Source: an uncultured Bacteroidota bacterium (GTDB lineage: Bacteria; Bacteroidota; Bacteroidia; Chitinophagales; Chitinophagaceae). From it: DNA of 8,780 bases. The notes under the pieces were generated by a model. The model made no database searches and was not told the DNA's origin. It saw nothing but the letters and a program-made list of their open reading frames with translations. Within the stretch, counting starts at the first letter, position 1, and each line of letters begins with the position of its first letter. This document shows, piece after piece, positions 1-7,331 of this stretch. The translations under genes and the position numbers were made by a program. The stretch is from assembly GCA_903825095.1 (NCBI GenBank), contig CAIJZF010000057.1, positions 1-8,780 on the forward strand, read 5' to 3'.

Positions 1-2
1 AC

Positions 3-509
3 CCCATTACAGACCTTGCTTACATAAAGCAGCAGGCTGAGGCTTTAAGCGCCGAAAACGATCAATTCCAGGCCTTTATAGATATGATAGACAGCGAAAC
101 CCTTGACGCGGAAGCCTTTTCTTTGTCAGAACAGATTAGCCCTAAGATAGATTGCACCAGCTGTGGTAATTGCTGCAAAAGTTTAATGGTGAATATTGAC
201 GAAGCAGAAGCTTCTAATTTAGCCAAGCATTTAGGAAAAACAAGGGAAGATTTTGATACTGAATTTATATCTAAAGGAGAATCGGGTCGTATGGTTATTA
301 ATGCCATACCCTGTCATTTTCTAGTCGGCAATAGTTGTTCTGTGTATGAGCAACGATTTGCTGGTTGTAAAGAATTCCCCGCCTTTCATGTGCCTCAATT
401 AAAGAAAAGAATGTTTACCACTTTTATGCATTACGACCGCTGTCCAATTATATTTAATGTCATAGAAAATTTAAAATTAAATTTACAATTTAAGAAATCG
501 GAAAATTAA
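3..509 (+). CDS. YkgJ-type cysteine-cluster protein, 5'-truncated by window edge
   Basis: Small soluble protein of the YkgJ/CxxCxxCC family, thought to bind a zinc or iron-sulfur centre; its biochemical role is not established. Counting from the Met at 84, it has C24-x2-C27-G-N-C30-C31, then C77, C85 within a C-S-V-Y-E-x-R element, C95 in C-K-E-F-P, and C120 in R-C-P. These eight cysteines in this order are the family signature. The reading frame stays open for 27 codons upstream of Met 84 to the window edge, and that stretch (T-D-L, K-Q-Q-A-E-A) looks like the usual helical N-terminus. I therefore treat the gene as starting outside the window, with 84 as an internal Met. One base separates its stop from the next ATG at 511, so it is probably the first visible gene of an operon with the NamZ-like and LTA-synthase-like genes. 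No link between its function and theirs is known to me. Confidence 0.85.
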   Translation, partial: PITDLAYIKQQAEALSAENDQFQAFIDMIDSETLDAEAFSLSEQISPKIDCTSCGNCCKSLMVNIDEAEASNLAKHLGKTREDFDTEFISKGESGRMVINAIPCHFLVGNSCSVYEQRFAGCKEFPAFHVPQLKKRMFTTFMHYDRCPIIFNVIENLKLNLQFKKSEN

Positions 510-510
510 G

Positions 511-1680
511 ATGAGCATTCAATTTGGTATAGATAATTTACTTGCTTTAAATCCTAAATGGAAAACTAAAAGAATCGCTTTTTTAACAAATGATGCTGCC
601 ACTACTATTAAAGGAATTTCTAGTAGAAAGGCTTTGATAGATGCAGGATTTAATATCGTTCTATTATTTTCACCAGAACATGGTATTAGTACCAAGGGCG
701 AAGATGGATTAAAAATGAAAGATGCCGTAGATCCCATAACTAAATTAAAAGTCATTAGTTTATACAATGAAAAATTAGCGCCTAACAAGGATGATTTAAA
801 AGGTATTGATGTATTATTATTTGATATACCCGATGCTGGCACACGTTTTTATACCTATTTATGGACAATGAGTTATTATATAGAAACGGCAGCTAAATTT
901 AAATTACCTATTTATATATTAGACAGGCCCAACCCATTGGGAGGTATGTTTAATTTGGTAGAAGGCCCTATGCTAGATAGCTCACTAAGTAGTTTTATTG
1001 GAAGATTCTCAATACCTATAAAACACCAGTCAAGTTTTGGTGAATTGGCAAGGTATTTTAATGAAAGCCAAAATTGGAATGCTCAGCTTGAAGTAATTAC
1101 TTGCAAAAACTTAAAAAGAGAAAATATATTCTTTGATTGGAATTATAAATGGATTAACCCTTCTCCTGCGCTTCAAAATTTTGAAGCTTGTTTACTGTAC
1201 CCAGGACTTTGTTTATTTGAAGCCACCAATGTTTCTGTAGGCAGAGGCAGCGACTATTCATTTGAATGGATAGGTGCTTCTTGGTTTAATATGCCTGCCA
1301 TTGTAATGGTTTGGCAAAATATATTGAAAGACGATATAAAAATTGAAACCCTTCGATTAACCATGTTAATTGACAATGAAATAGAAGATATTAAAGGCAT
1401 TAGAATTAAAGTCATAGCACCTAATGCATTTAATCCGGTTTTAACTGGGCTTATATTATTAAAACTCATTAAGGATATTCACCCACAAGATTTTAAGTGG
1501 CAGCCTTATCCCACTCATGTAAACCCATCTGGCGCCAATCATTTATCTTTACTTTTAGGAATTCCTGATGCAGAAAAACTATTTGACCTTCCTTTAAAAG
1601 ATTGGTTAAATAAAGTAGTCTCTGAATTAAAAGTAACCCAATGGGAAAAAACCATGCAGCCCTATTTACTCTATGAATAA
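511..1680 (+). CDS. NamZ-like exo-beta-N-acetylmuramidase (DUF1343, GH171), no signal peptide
   Basis: Member of the DUF1343/NamZ family, whose characterised members (Bacillus subtilis NamZ/YbbC and Tannerella homologues) release terminal MurNAc from peptidoglycan fragments. Family landmarks are intact: F-S-P-E56-H57-G, F-D-I-P-D-A-G-T-R-F-Y-T-Y at 104-116, L-D-R-P-N-P-L-G-G at 137-145, P-S-P-A-L-Q, and E237-A-T-N-V-S-V-G-R-G-S. The Glu in the PEHG motif is the likely catalytic acid (family knowledge, not shown here). At 389 residues it is about the size of the bare catalytic unit. Residue 1 leads straight into the domain with no hydrophobic leader, whereas many relatives are exported. The start at 511 sits one base after the upstream stop and fits the family's domain start. 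Its 3' end overlaps the next gene by 8 nt, suggesting translational coupling. A cytoplasmic role in muropeptide recycling is my inference; a missed upstream start is unlikely given the operon spacing. Confidence 0.9.
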   Translation: MSIQFGIDNLLALNPKWKTKRIAFLTNDAATTIKGISSRKALIDAGFNIVLLFSPEHGISTKGEDGLKMKDAVDPITKLKVISLYNEKLAPNKDDLKGIDVLLFDIPDAGTRFYTYLWTMSYYIETAAKFKLPIYILDRPNPLGGMFNLVEGPMLDSSLSSFIGRFSIPIKHQSSFGELARYFNESQNWNAQLEVITCKNLKRENIFFDWNYKWINPSPALQNFEACLLYPGLCLFEATNVSVGRGSDYSFEWIGASWFNMPAIVMVWQNILKDDIKIETLRLTMLIDNEIEDIKGIRIKVIAPNAFNPVLTGLILLKLIKDIHPQDFKWQPYPTHVNPSGANHLSLLLGIPDAEKLFDLPLKDWLNKVVSELKVTQWEKTMQPYLLYE

Positions 1681-3706
1681 AGTAGCAATTATGAAAAAAA
1701 CATTTTTACCTAAAACAATTCAATGGACATTATTACTAGGAATATGTTTTTGGGTTTTAATGACTTTGATGAGATTTATTTTTTTATATTTTTTCAGAGC
1801 TACAACTTTTTCTGAAAAAAGTTTAACATCTTCATTTATTTTAGGTGCAAGATATGATCTAAGATATATCTCTATTGTGATGGCGGTTATTTTATTATTT
1901 TCCATTGTAAAGACATTTGAACCTTTTGATAATAGATTAGGAAAAAAAATAGCTATTTCCATTTGGATGCTATTCGTAACTGCTTTATTATTTTTTTATA
2001 CAGCCGACTTCATTCATTACGCCTATGTTCATCAAAGACTTAATGCAAGTATCTTAAGTTATATTGACAACCCACTTATTTCTTTGCAAATGATGTGGCA
2101 ATCCTATCATGTTTTAGTTATTTTTATTGCTTATGTAGTCATTGAATTTATTCTATTTAAATTTATTTCTTTTACTTATAATTTGAATAGTAAGCTCCAA
2201 ATTTCTGGGCTTACATTAAAAAGCACCTTTTTACATATTTTAACTTTTATAATTCTAGTATATAGTGCCATTGGAAACATAATTTATGAAGCAGGGCAAT
2301 ATCCATTAAGATGGAGTGATGCCTATAGTTTAGGAAGTGACTATAAAGCCAATCTAGCATTGAATCCTATGCAATCTTTTTTCAGCAGCCTTAAATTTAG
2401 GTCTTCTTCAATAGATACAAATTTTATAAAAAATAATTATAGTGTAATTGCCAATTACTTATCTATTGAATCAGATAAGCAGGATGCAAACACCTTTCAA
2501 TTCACAAGAGCTTATACTGCTTTAGAAAATGATACCCTTGCTCCAAAAATTAAAAACGTTGTATTAGTTATTTGCGAATCCTTTTCTGCTTATAAAAGCT
2601 CTATGATGGGTAACCCTTTAAAAACTACCCCTTATTTTAATGCAATGAAAAAGCAGGGGGTGTATTTCAATAGAGCCTTTTCTCCTGCTTATGGCACTGC
2701 TAGAGGCGTATGGGCAGTATTAACAGGCACACCCGATATATTAGAAGGTAAAACTTCTAGCAGAAATCCATTAGCCGTAGACCAACATACCATTATGGCC
2801 GATTTTAAAAATTATGAAAAATATTATTTCTTAGGGGGCAGTGCTAGTTGGGCCAATATTAGAGGAGTACTTACTAATAATATTTCCGACTTAAAAATAG
2901 TTGAACAAGGTAGTTATCAATCTAGTGAGATTAATGTTTGGGGTATTAGTGACAAAGATTTATTCTTAGAGGCTAACAAAACTTTAAGCAAAAATACAAA
3001 GCCATTTTTTGCCATTATTCAAACTGCAGACAATCACCGTCCTTATACTATTCCCGCTGATGATTTAAAAGTATTTGTTAAAAAAACAGTACCGAAAGAC
3101 TCCTTATTAAAATTTGGTTTTGAAAACAATGATGAGTACAATGCATTTAGATATACCGACTTTTGTATTGAGCAATTTATAGAAGCCGCTAAGAAAGAAA
3201 AATATTTTAATGAAACCTTATTTGTATTTGTGGGTGACCATGGTATTAAAGGAGATGCTGGAAGTATGCTTCCTACCTCTTTTACAGAACAAGGCTTAAC
3301 CAATATGCATGTTCCTTTATTGTTTTATGCACCTTCTATTTTGCAGCCTAAGGAATATTCAATCCCTGTGTCTCAGGTAGATGTTATGCCAAGCATAGCC
3401 TCTATATGTAATGTTCCCTATACCAATACCACTATGGGTAAAAATGTTTTTAATACAGTTCAGCAAAATAATAACGCAATATTTTTATACGACGATTTTA
3501 ATCAACAAATTGGAGTATTGAATAATGAATACTACTATGGGTATCAGCTTAAAAACCCTTCTAAACCTATATTTGAAAGTGTTGTCAATAATAATATAGT
3601 GAAAAACGATAGTGTACAAAAGCAAATGGACATTTTAACCAAGACCATGTATGAAACATCGAAATACATGTTAATACATAATCAAAAGCTAAATTTTAAA
3701 AAGTAG
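1673..3706 (+). CDS. LTA synthase family membrane phosphoglycerol transferase (sulfatase fold)
   Basis: Polytopic inner-membrane protein with a periplasmic alkaline-phosphatase/sulfatase-type domain, related to LtaS and OpgB/MdoB, which transfer phosphoglycerol from phosphatidylglycerol. Five hydrophobic segments lie at about 18-41, 62-79, 93-113, 145-168 and 184-204; the G-A-R-Y-D-L-R motif (58-64) before the second is typical. The extracytoplasmic domain begins near 290. It carries metal ligand E302 (V-I-C-E-S-F), nucleophile T342 in Y-G-T-A-R-G, H455 in A-D-N-H-R-P, and D522-H523 in F-V-G-D-H-G, so the active site looks complete. Since Gram-negative Bacteroidota lack lipoteichoic acid, the acceptor is probably a periplasmic glycan or lipid; the substrate cannot be read from sequence. 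The first ATG (1673) overlaps the NamZ-like gene by 8 nt; ATG 1691 is an equally possible start, trimming six residues. Third gene of the left operon; it ends 49 nt from a convergent gene. Confidence 0.9.
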   Translation: MNKVAIMKKTFLPKTIQWTLLLGICFWVLMTLMRFIFLYFFRATTFSEKSLTSSFILGARYDLRYISIVMAVILLFSIVKTFEPFDNRLGKKIAISIWMLFVTALLFFYTADFIHYAYVHQRLNASILSYIDNPLISLQMMWQSYHVLVIFIAYVVIEFILFKFISFTYNLNSKLQISGLTLKSTFLHILTFIILVYSAIGNIIYEAGQYPLRWSDAYSLGSDYKANLALNPMQSFFSSLKFRSSSIDTNFIKNNYSVIANYLSIESDKQDANTFQFTRAYTALENDTLAPKIKNVVLVICESFSAYKSSMMGNPLKTTPYFNAMKKQGVYFNRAFSPAYGTARGVWAVLTGTPDILEGKTSSRNPLAVDQHTIMADFKNYEKYYFLGGSASWANIRGVLTNNISDLKIVEQGSYQSSEINVWGISDKDLFLEANKTLSKNTKPFFAIIQTADNHRPYTIPADDLKVFVKKTVPKDSLLKFGFENNDEYNAFRYTDFCIEQFIEAAKKEKYFNETLFVFVGDHGIKGDAGSMLPTSFTEQGLTNMHVPLLFYAPSILQPKEYSIPVSQVDVMPSIASICNVPYTNTTMGKNVFNTVQQNNNAIFLYDDFNQQIGVLNNEYYYGYQLKNPSKPIFESVVNNNIVKNDSVQKQMDILTKTMYETSKYMLIHNQKLNFKK

Positions 3707-3719
3707 TTTCAATATTTAA

Positions 3720-3737
3720 TAGACTTAAGAAAGTCTA
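3720..3737. terminator. Weak hairpin between convergent genes
   Basis: A perfect 7-bp stem TAGACTT/AAGTCTA with an AAGA loop lies in the 49-nt gap between the convergent LTA-synthase-like and methyltransferase stop codons. It could serve both directions, but the stem is AT-rich and neither side has a clear run of T, so its role as a terminator is uncertain. Confidence 0.35.
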
Positions 3738-3755
3738 ATTTCTAGAGGTGAATTA

Positions 3756-4949
3756 TTATACGCTTTCTGGTACTTCCTTTTTCTCCACTCGTTTAGTGCC
3801 TGCATATAATTCATATTCTAATAACCTGCAATCAATAGTGGCATTGTAAAATTCTATGCGTCTGCTAGGTTTCAGTCTTACTTTCTTAGCTAGTTCTAAA
3901 TTTCCTGTAAATATATAACCAGTATACCCTTTACAACTATTTTTCAAAAAGTCTCCCATTCTAGCATAAGTAGCTTCTAATTCCAACTCCTCTCCTAATC
4001 TTTCTCCATATTCTGGATTAAACATAACGACTGCACCATCAAAATTTGAAGGAACATTAGTTTCTTCGAAATCACAGTCTTGAAAATATATTAAATGATC
4101 TACGCCTGCCATAGTAGCATTGGTCTTTGCCGTTTCAGTGGCGCGCTTACTAATATCAGAGGCTATAATTTGTAGTCCAGGTATTTTAATGATTTGTTCT
4201 TTCAATTTAGCATTCTCTACTTCGTACATTTCTTTTTTATAACCTAGAATATGCATAAAGGCATACTGGGTTCTTAGTAAACCTGGAACTCTATTAGTAG
4301 CAATAAGTGCTGCTTCAATAGCTAATGTACCTGAACCACACATTGGATTTACAAAGGCTCCTTTTTTATCCCACTTGGTAGAAAGTATAGTGGCGGCAGC
4401 TAAAGCTTCTAACATAGGAGCCGTACCTGGTAATTTTCTATAACCATGTTTCGCTAAAGTTTCACCTGAAGTATCTAAGAAAACTTCTGCTTCATCATTT
4501 TTCCAAAATAAATACACCACTGCCCCTGCTAAATCGGAACCAGTGGATGGACGTTGTTGAGTCACTTCACGCATTCTATCAACAATAGCATCTTTTACTC
4601 TTAAATTAGCAAACAAATTCGTTGATATAGTAGGATGAAATACATTACTGGTTACTGAAAAATAACCTTTTGGATCAATGACCTTTTCCCAGGCAATCTT
4701 TACTAAATTATTATAAAGCTCATTAGGGTCATTACAAATGAATGACTTTAAAGAATACATTACCTGACTGGCGCATCTTAAGTTTAAATTCAACTTAATA
4801 CAATCCTGCACAGTACCCGTTAGCTCCACGCCCGTTTGAAAAACCCTGTCTGGTGTAAAACCCAAGGCTACTACTTCTTTACTTAAAGCAGGCGCTAACC
4901 ATTTATGACAGGTAATGATAATTTTACTGGGAGTGGTGAAAACTTGCAT
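3756..4949 (-). CDS. THUMP-domain class I RNA methyltransferase (RlmL-N/YpsC type)
   Basis: Predicted SAM-dependent RNA guanine N2-methyltransferase of the family containing B. subtilis YpsC and the N-terminal half of E. coli RlmL (23S rRNA m2G2445). An N-terminal ferredoxin-like/THUMP region spans roughly residues 1-158. The linker D-T-S-G-E-T-L-x-K-H-G-Y-R (159-171) is typical. The Rossmann domain has N-P-M-C-G-S-G-T (201-208) as the SAM-binding loop, A-S-D-I-S (263-267) with the ribose-binding Asp, and N-P-E-Y-G-E-R-L (311-318) as motif IV. Motif IV reads NPEY rather than the commoner NPPY. I chose the ATG at 4949 (397 aa, M-Q-V-F-T). The in-frame ATG at 5024 would add 25 codons running through the tRNA-Val terminator and into the tRNA itself, which is implausible. 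The gene starts 16 nt after that terminator's U-tract, so its promoter is unclear; readthrough or a near-leaderless start are the options. Exact target base is inferred, not shown. Confidence 0.88.
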   Translation of the reverse strand: MQVFTTPSKIIITCHKWLAPALSKEVVALGFTPDRVFQTGVELTGTVQDCIKLNLNLRCASQVMYSLKSFICNDPNELYNNLVKIAWEKVIDPKGYFSVTSNVFHPTISTNLFANLRVKDAIVDRMREVTQQRPSTGSDLAGAVVYLFWKNDEAEVFLDTSGETLAKHGYRKLPGTAPMLEALAAATILSTKWDKKGAFVNPMCGSGTLAIEAALIATNRVPGLLRTQYAFMHILGYKKEMYEVENAKLKEQIIKIPGLQIIASDISKRATETAKTNATMAGVDHLIYFQDCDFEETNVPSNFDGAVVMFNPEYGERLGEELELEATYARMGDFLKNSCKGYTGYIFTGNLELAKKVRLKPSRRIEFYNATIDCRLLEYELYAGTKRVEKKEVPESV

Positions 4950-4965
4950 GCAGCGAAGGTATTTT

Positions 4966-5004
4966 AAAAAAAACAAAAGGGCTTCAATTGCTTGAAACCC
5001 TTTT
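4966..5004 (-). terminator. Strong intrinsic terminator of tRNA-Val
   Basis: On the minus strand a 13-bp stem (AAAAGGGTTTCAA pairing with TTGAAGCCCTTTT, one G-T wobble) closes a GCAA tetraloop and is followed by G and eight T. It begins 11 nt past the tRNA 3' end. This is a textbook Rho-independent terminator, and the next gene starts only 16 nt after the T-run. Confidence 0.92.
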
Positions 5005-5015
5005 CTCTTATTCTG

Positions 5016-5090
5016 TGGGGGCACACGGGTTCGAACCGCGGACCCTCTGCTTGTAAGGCAGATGCTCTAAACCAACTGAGCTATGCCCCC
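5016..5090 (-). tRNA. tRNA-Val (anticodon UAC)
   Basis: The minus strand folds into a full cloverleaf of 75 nt. It has acceptor GGGGGCA/TGCCCCC with discriminator A, D-arm GCTC/GAGC, anticodon stem TCTGC/GCAGA around loop CTTACAA (anticodon TAC), and T-arm CGCGG/CCGTG with a TTCGAAC loop. The 3' CCA is not encoded. It has its own perfect promoter upstream and a strong terminator downstream, so it is an independent unit inside a run of minus-strand genes. Confidence 0.97.
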
Positions 5091-5102
5091 TTTTGAGGAC
5101 TG

Positions 5103-5134
5103 CAAAAATAGGGTTCAAATAGGAATTCCCCAAA
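5103..5134 (-). promoter_or_regulatory. Bacteroidota sigma-A promoter of tRNA-Val
   Basis: On the minus strand TTTG (5134-5131) is followed after exactly 20 nt by TATTTTTG (5110-5103), matching the Bacteroidota -33/-7 consensus TTTG and TAnnTTTG at every fixed position. The -7 box ends 12 nt before the tRNA 5' end. The promoter lies between the YciI-like stop codon and the tRNA. Confidence 0.85.
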
Positions 5135-5145
5135 AAAAAGGTGAT

Positions 5146-5436
5146 TTAATTTAATTGTACCGCAGGAAGCCTAGTAGATTGACTATCATATACAAAAAGC
5201 TCTACTATTTCATAGTTCCAATACTTACTTAAAGGTGATTTATCCAAGATATCTTTGACTTCTTTTTTGGTATTGGCATTAATAGTAATCCATGAATTTT
5301 GCACTTCCATACTCACCGCATAGGTGTCTATAATACCCTTATTCAATAAATAATTGATATAAGTTCTATGAGGTGGCACCAAGGACATAAAATCCTCATC
5401 CATTTCAAAAGATATAATAGCTTGGTATTTTTTCAT
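5146..5436 (-). CDS. Small YciI / muconolactone-isomerase-like protein
   Basis: A 96-residue soluble protein with the layout of the dimeric ferredoxin-like alpha/beta-barrel group (YciI-related and muconolactone delta-isomerase-like). It has an N-terminal strand K-K-Y-Q-A-I-I-S-F, a helix containing P-P-H-R-T-Y-I-N-Y-L-L-N-K-G, a central strand S-W-I-T-I-N-A, a second helix from about 57 to 66 (K-K-E-V-K-D-I-L), and a final strand Y-E-I-V-E-L. Small proteins ending P-L-S-K-Y-W-N-Y-E-I-V-E-L-F are common in Bacteroidota, where function is unknown; I do not infer a catalytic activity. The conserved His24 in the first helix is the obvious candidate functional residue. The start at 5436 has no competitor that keeps the first strand. 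It follows the Ycf48-like gene by 55 nt on the same strand and precedes tRNA-Val by 55 nt. Confidence 0.72.
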   Translation of the reverse strand: MKKYQAIISFEMDEDFMSLVPPHRTYINYLLNKGIIDTYAVSMEVQNSWITINANTKKEVKDILDKSPLSKYWNYEIVELFVYDSQSTRLPAVQLN

Positions 5437-5450
5437 GCTTCTAATAAACT

Positions 5451-5464
5451 TGTACTAAGGTACA
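5451..5464. promoter_or_regulatory. Short inverted repeat upstream of YciI-like gene
   Basis: TGTAC-TAAG-GTACA is a perfect 5-bp inverted repeat with a 4-nt spacer, 14 nt upstream of the YciI-like start codon. On the minus strand it includes TACCTTAG, one mismatch from the -7 consensus TAnnTTTG, so it may be an operator overlapping a promoter. A match this short could be chance. Confidence 0.25.
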
Positions 5465-5478
5465 TTAAGTATTGAAAA

Positions 5479-5495
5479 CTAAAAATCATTTTTAG
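5479..5495 (-). terminator. AT-rich hairpin at the end of the Ycf48-like gene
   Basis: A perfect CTAAAAA/TTTTTAG stem with a 3-nt loop overlaps the Ycf48-like stop codon and is followed on the minus strand by TTTT. The stem has only one G-C pair, so it would be a weak terminator at best, or a leader structure of the following gene. Confidence 0.25.
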
Positions 5496-6556
5496 GGAAT
5501 ACTGTAATATCCAATTCTGCCTCCAGACCCTGCTAAAAATACTGAGTTTGTATTCGGTTGTTTACGAACTACATGGAAGCTTTCAGTTGAAATTAAATCC
5601 CAATTTTCTCCTTTATTTTTAGAAATATCTACCCCTGAAGTTCCGCAAGCAATTAAAATAGAATTAGTAATATACTCAACACCCGATCTATATCCATTTG
5701 GATATCCAATAGTTTTATCAACTACCCATGATGATTTTCTTTTTGATTGCCATTTTTGATCGCTATTGGGTTCCACCATTAATTTCAAACCCACCGCATT
5801 TTGTATTCTACTTGTATCTTTCATAAAATCTCCACCTACTATCATAATTCTATTTCCATTAGGTGAGATGGCCATACTATTGGCACCCGTCGATTTTCCA
5901 CCTTGAATGATAGGAATATCCATGGCTGAACCATTTATCCATAGTCTAGATCTCATACCTCCTGAAACTAAAAAATCTTCTTTACTAAGTTGTGCAATAT
6001 TAGAACCACTTGAAGCAAAAAAAGCTTCTCCTTTTTCTAAAGGTGTTTTAAAATAATTAGAAGGAACTTCATTCCAATGTTCTCCTTTATCATTGGTGCT
6101 TAATAAAAAAATTGAATTACTAATGGGGTCTCCTACTACTAATCCATTAGAAGCATCTTTAAAATGAATGGCATCTAAAAACATAAGTGTATCGGCATTT
6201 TCATATACTTTATACCAGGACTTTCCACCATCCTTTGTTTTTAAAATAACAGCAGGTGCAGCCACAGCCACTATGATAGCTTCCTTCTCATCCCAAGCAT
6301 AAATGGATCTAAAATCTCTAGTTTCATATCCTTGAACTTGCATCCATTCAAAATCGGTTCCGCTATTTACAGATAATGCAATACTACCCTTAGATCCACT
6401 TGCCCAAATAGTATTGGTATTCGGAACAGCCATACCTCGAATACTCACTCCTTTTTGCTGAGTAAGTATTTTTATGGAATTATTACCCGAATTTTGAGCA
6501 AAGCTATTTTGACCAAAAATCAAAATTGCAAATAAAGCAATAAAGCCTTTTTTCAT
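5492..6556 (-). CDS. Exported Ycf48/Hcf136-like beta-propeller protein
   Basis: A 354-residue protein starting with a signal peptide: M-K-K, a hydrophobic core F-I-A-L-F-A-I-L-I-F-G, and a likely cut after N-S-F-A (about residue 20). No Cys follows the cut, so it is not a lipoprotein. The mature part looks like a BNR/Ycf48-type beta-propeller, with four Asp-box-like S/K-x-x-x-G-x-x-W elements at about 62-71, 106-114 (K-T-K-D-G-G-K-S-W), 153-161 (S-T-N-D-K-G-E-H-W) and 312-319 (S-K-N-K-G-E-N-W). Bacteroidota homologues are often labelled oxidoreductase or photosystem assembly-like, but no redox motif or cofactor site is visible, and those labels should not be taken as function. It is probably a periplasmic scaffold or sugar-binding propeller. 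Its start codon is divergent from tcdA across 32 nt. Downstream on the same strand is the YciI-like gene. Confidence 0.82.
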   Translation of the reverse strand: MKKGFIALFAILIFGQNSFAQNSGNNSIKILTQQKGVSIRGMAVPNTNTIWASGSKGSIALSVNSGTDFEWMQVQGYETRDFRSIYAWDEKEAIIVAVAAPAVILKTKDGGKSWYKVYENADTLMFLDAIHFKDASNGLVVGDPISNSIFLLSTNDKGEHWNEVPSNYFKTPLEKGEAFFASSGSNIAQLSKEDFLVSGGMRSRLWINGSAMDIPIIQGGKSTGANSMAISPNGNRIMIVGGDFMKDTSRIQNAVGLKLMVEPNSDQKWQSKRKSSWVVDKTIGYPNGYRSGVEYITNSILIACGTSGVDISKNKGENWDLISTESFHVVRKQPNTNSVFLAGSGGRIGYYSIP

Positions 6557-6588
6557 ACATGTGCTATTTAATGACTTAAAGATACGAT
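6557..6588. promoter_or_regulatory. Very short divergent intergenic region (Ycf48-like / tcdA)
   Basis: Only 32 nt separate the two divergent start codons, so both promoters must overlap this gap or lie inside the opposite gene. The minus strand holds TATCTTTA (6584-6577), one mismatch from the -7 consensus, and the plus strand holds TACATGTG (6556-6563), also one mismatch. Neither has a TTTG at the right distance, so I do not call a definite promoter. Confidence 0.3.
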
Positions 6589-7314
6589 ATGATACCTTAT
6601 TGGATGAGTAGAACTCAATTAATGTTAGGAGACGAACAGGTGGAAAATTTAATGCGTAAAAATGTATTAGTTATAGGCCTCGGTGGTGTGGGAGGCATTT
6701 GTGCAGAAATGATTGCAAGAGCTGGCATAGGCAAAATGACTATTGTTGACAATGACACAATAGATGCTAGTAATATTAATAGACAAATTCCCGCCTTGCA
6801 TTCCACCACCAATATGTCAAAAGCAAAAGTATTGGCTGCTCGTTTATTAGATATTAACCCCTTACTTGATGTAACGGTCTTGGAAGAATTTATGGAAGAG
6901 GATAAAACCATTCAATTAATTGAAAAAGAAAAATGGGATTATATTGTTGACTGTATCGATACTTTATCTGCTAAGGTTGATTTAATTAAAGTATGTATGG
7001 ATAGAAAATTACCCATTGTAAGTTCGATGGGTGCGGGTGGAAAATTAGATCCCTCTCAAATTAAAGTCACCGATTTATCTAAAACCCATGAATGTAATTT
7101 GGCTAGATATGTAAGAAAGCGTTTGCAAGCATTGGGTATTAAAAAGGGTTTGAAAGTGGTATTTAGTCCAGAAAAACCCGACCAATCTCGCATTATTGAA
7201 ACGGAGAATGCCTACCCTAAGAAGTCCATTATAGGAACTTTAAGCTATATGCCTGCTATTTTTGGCTGTACAGTGGCCAGTGTGGTTATCAGAGACTTAT
7301 TGGCAATTGATTGA
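6589..7314 (+). CDS. tcdA: tRNA threonylcarbamoyladenosine dehydratase (TcdA)
   Basis: E1/MoeB/ThiF-fold ATP-dependent enzyme that converts t6A at position 37 of tRNAs reading ANN codons into its cyclic form ct6A. Its 241 residues span the whole family. The N-terminus W-M-S-R-T-Q-L-M-L-G matches the usual W-x-x-R-T-x-L-L-x-G opening, which supports the ATG at 6589 over the ATG at 6604. The nucleotide-binding loop is G-L-G-G-V-G (30-35). D54 of V-D-N-D and N-I-N-R65-Q66 are the expected ATP contacts. D-C-I-D-T-L-S-A-K and S-M-G-A-G-G-K-L-D-P are further TcdA marks, and C169 lies in H-E-C-N-L-A-R. These features separate it from MoeB and ThiF, which have zinc-binding CxxC pairs absent here. It is divergent from the Ycf48-like gene. 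The tRNA-Arg(UCU) gene 68 nt downstream is a predicted substrate. Confidence 0.93.
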   Translation: MIPYWMSRTQLMLGDEQVENLMRKNVLVIGLGGVGGICAEMIARAGIGKMTIVDNDTIDASNINRQIPALHSTTNMSKAKVLAARLLDINPLLDVTVLEEFMEEDKTIQLIEKEKWDYIVDCIDTLSAKVDLIKVCMDRKLPIVSSMGAGGKLDPSQIKVTDLSKTHECNLARYVRKRLQALGIKKGLKVVFSPEKPDQSRIIETENAYPKKSIIGTLSYMPAIFGCTVASVVIRDLLAID

Positions 7315-7331
7315 TTTATAGGCTTGTTTTC

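Noticed and set aside
4950..5024. Longer methyltransferase start at 5024
   Set aside because: The added 25 codons run through the tRNA-Val 3' end and its terminator, and the family's first strand begins at the Met at 4949.
5016..5090. tRNA-Val or tRNA-Arg as integration sites of a mobile island
   Set aside because: No duplicated tRNA 3' end, integrase or recombinase is seen in the window; both flanks are housekeeping genes.
5492..6556. Oxidoreductase or photosystem assembly function for the Ycf48-like gene
   Set aside because: These are inherited labels; only a signal peptide and Asp-box propeller motifs are visible, with no cofactor or redox motif.
6589..7314. MoeB or ThiF instead of TcdA
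   Set aside because: The zinc-binding CxxC pairs of MoeB/ThiF are absent, while the W-M-S-R-T opening and S-M-G-A-G-G-K-L-D-P stretch are TcdA-type.
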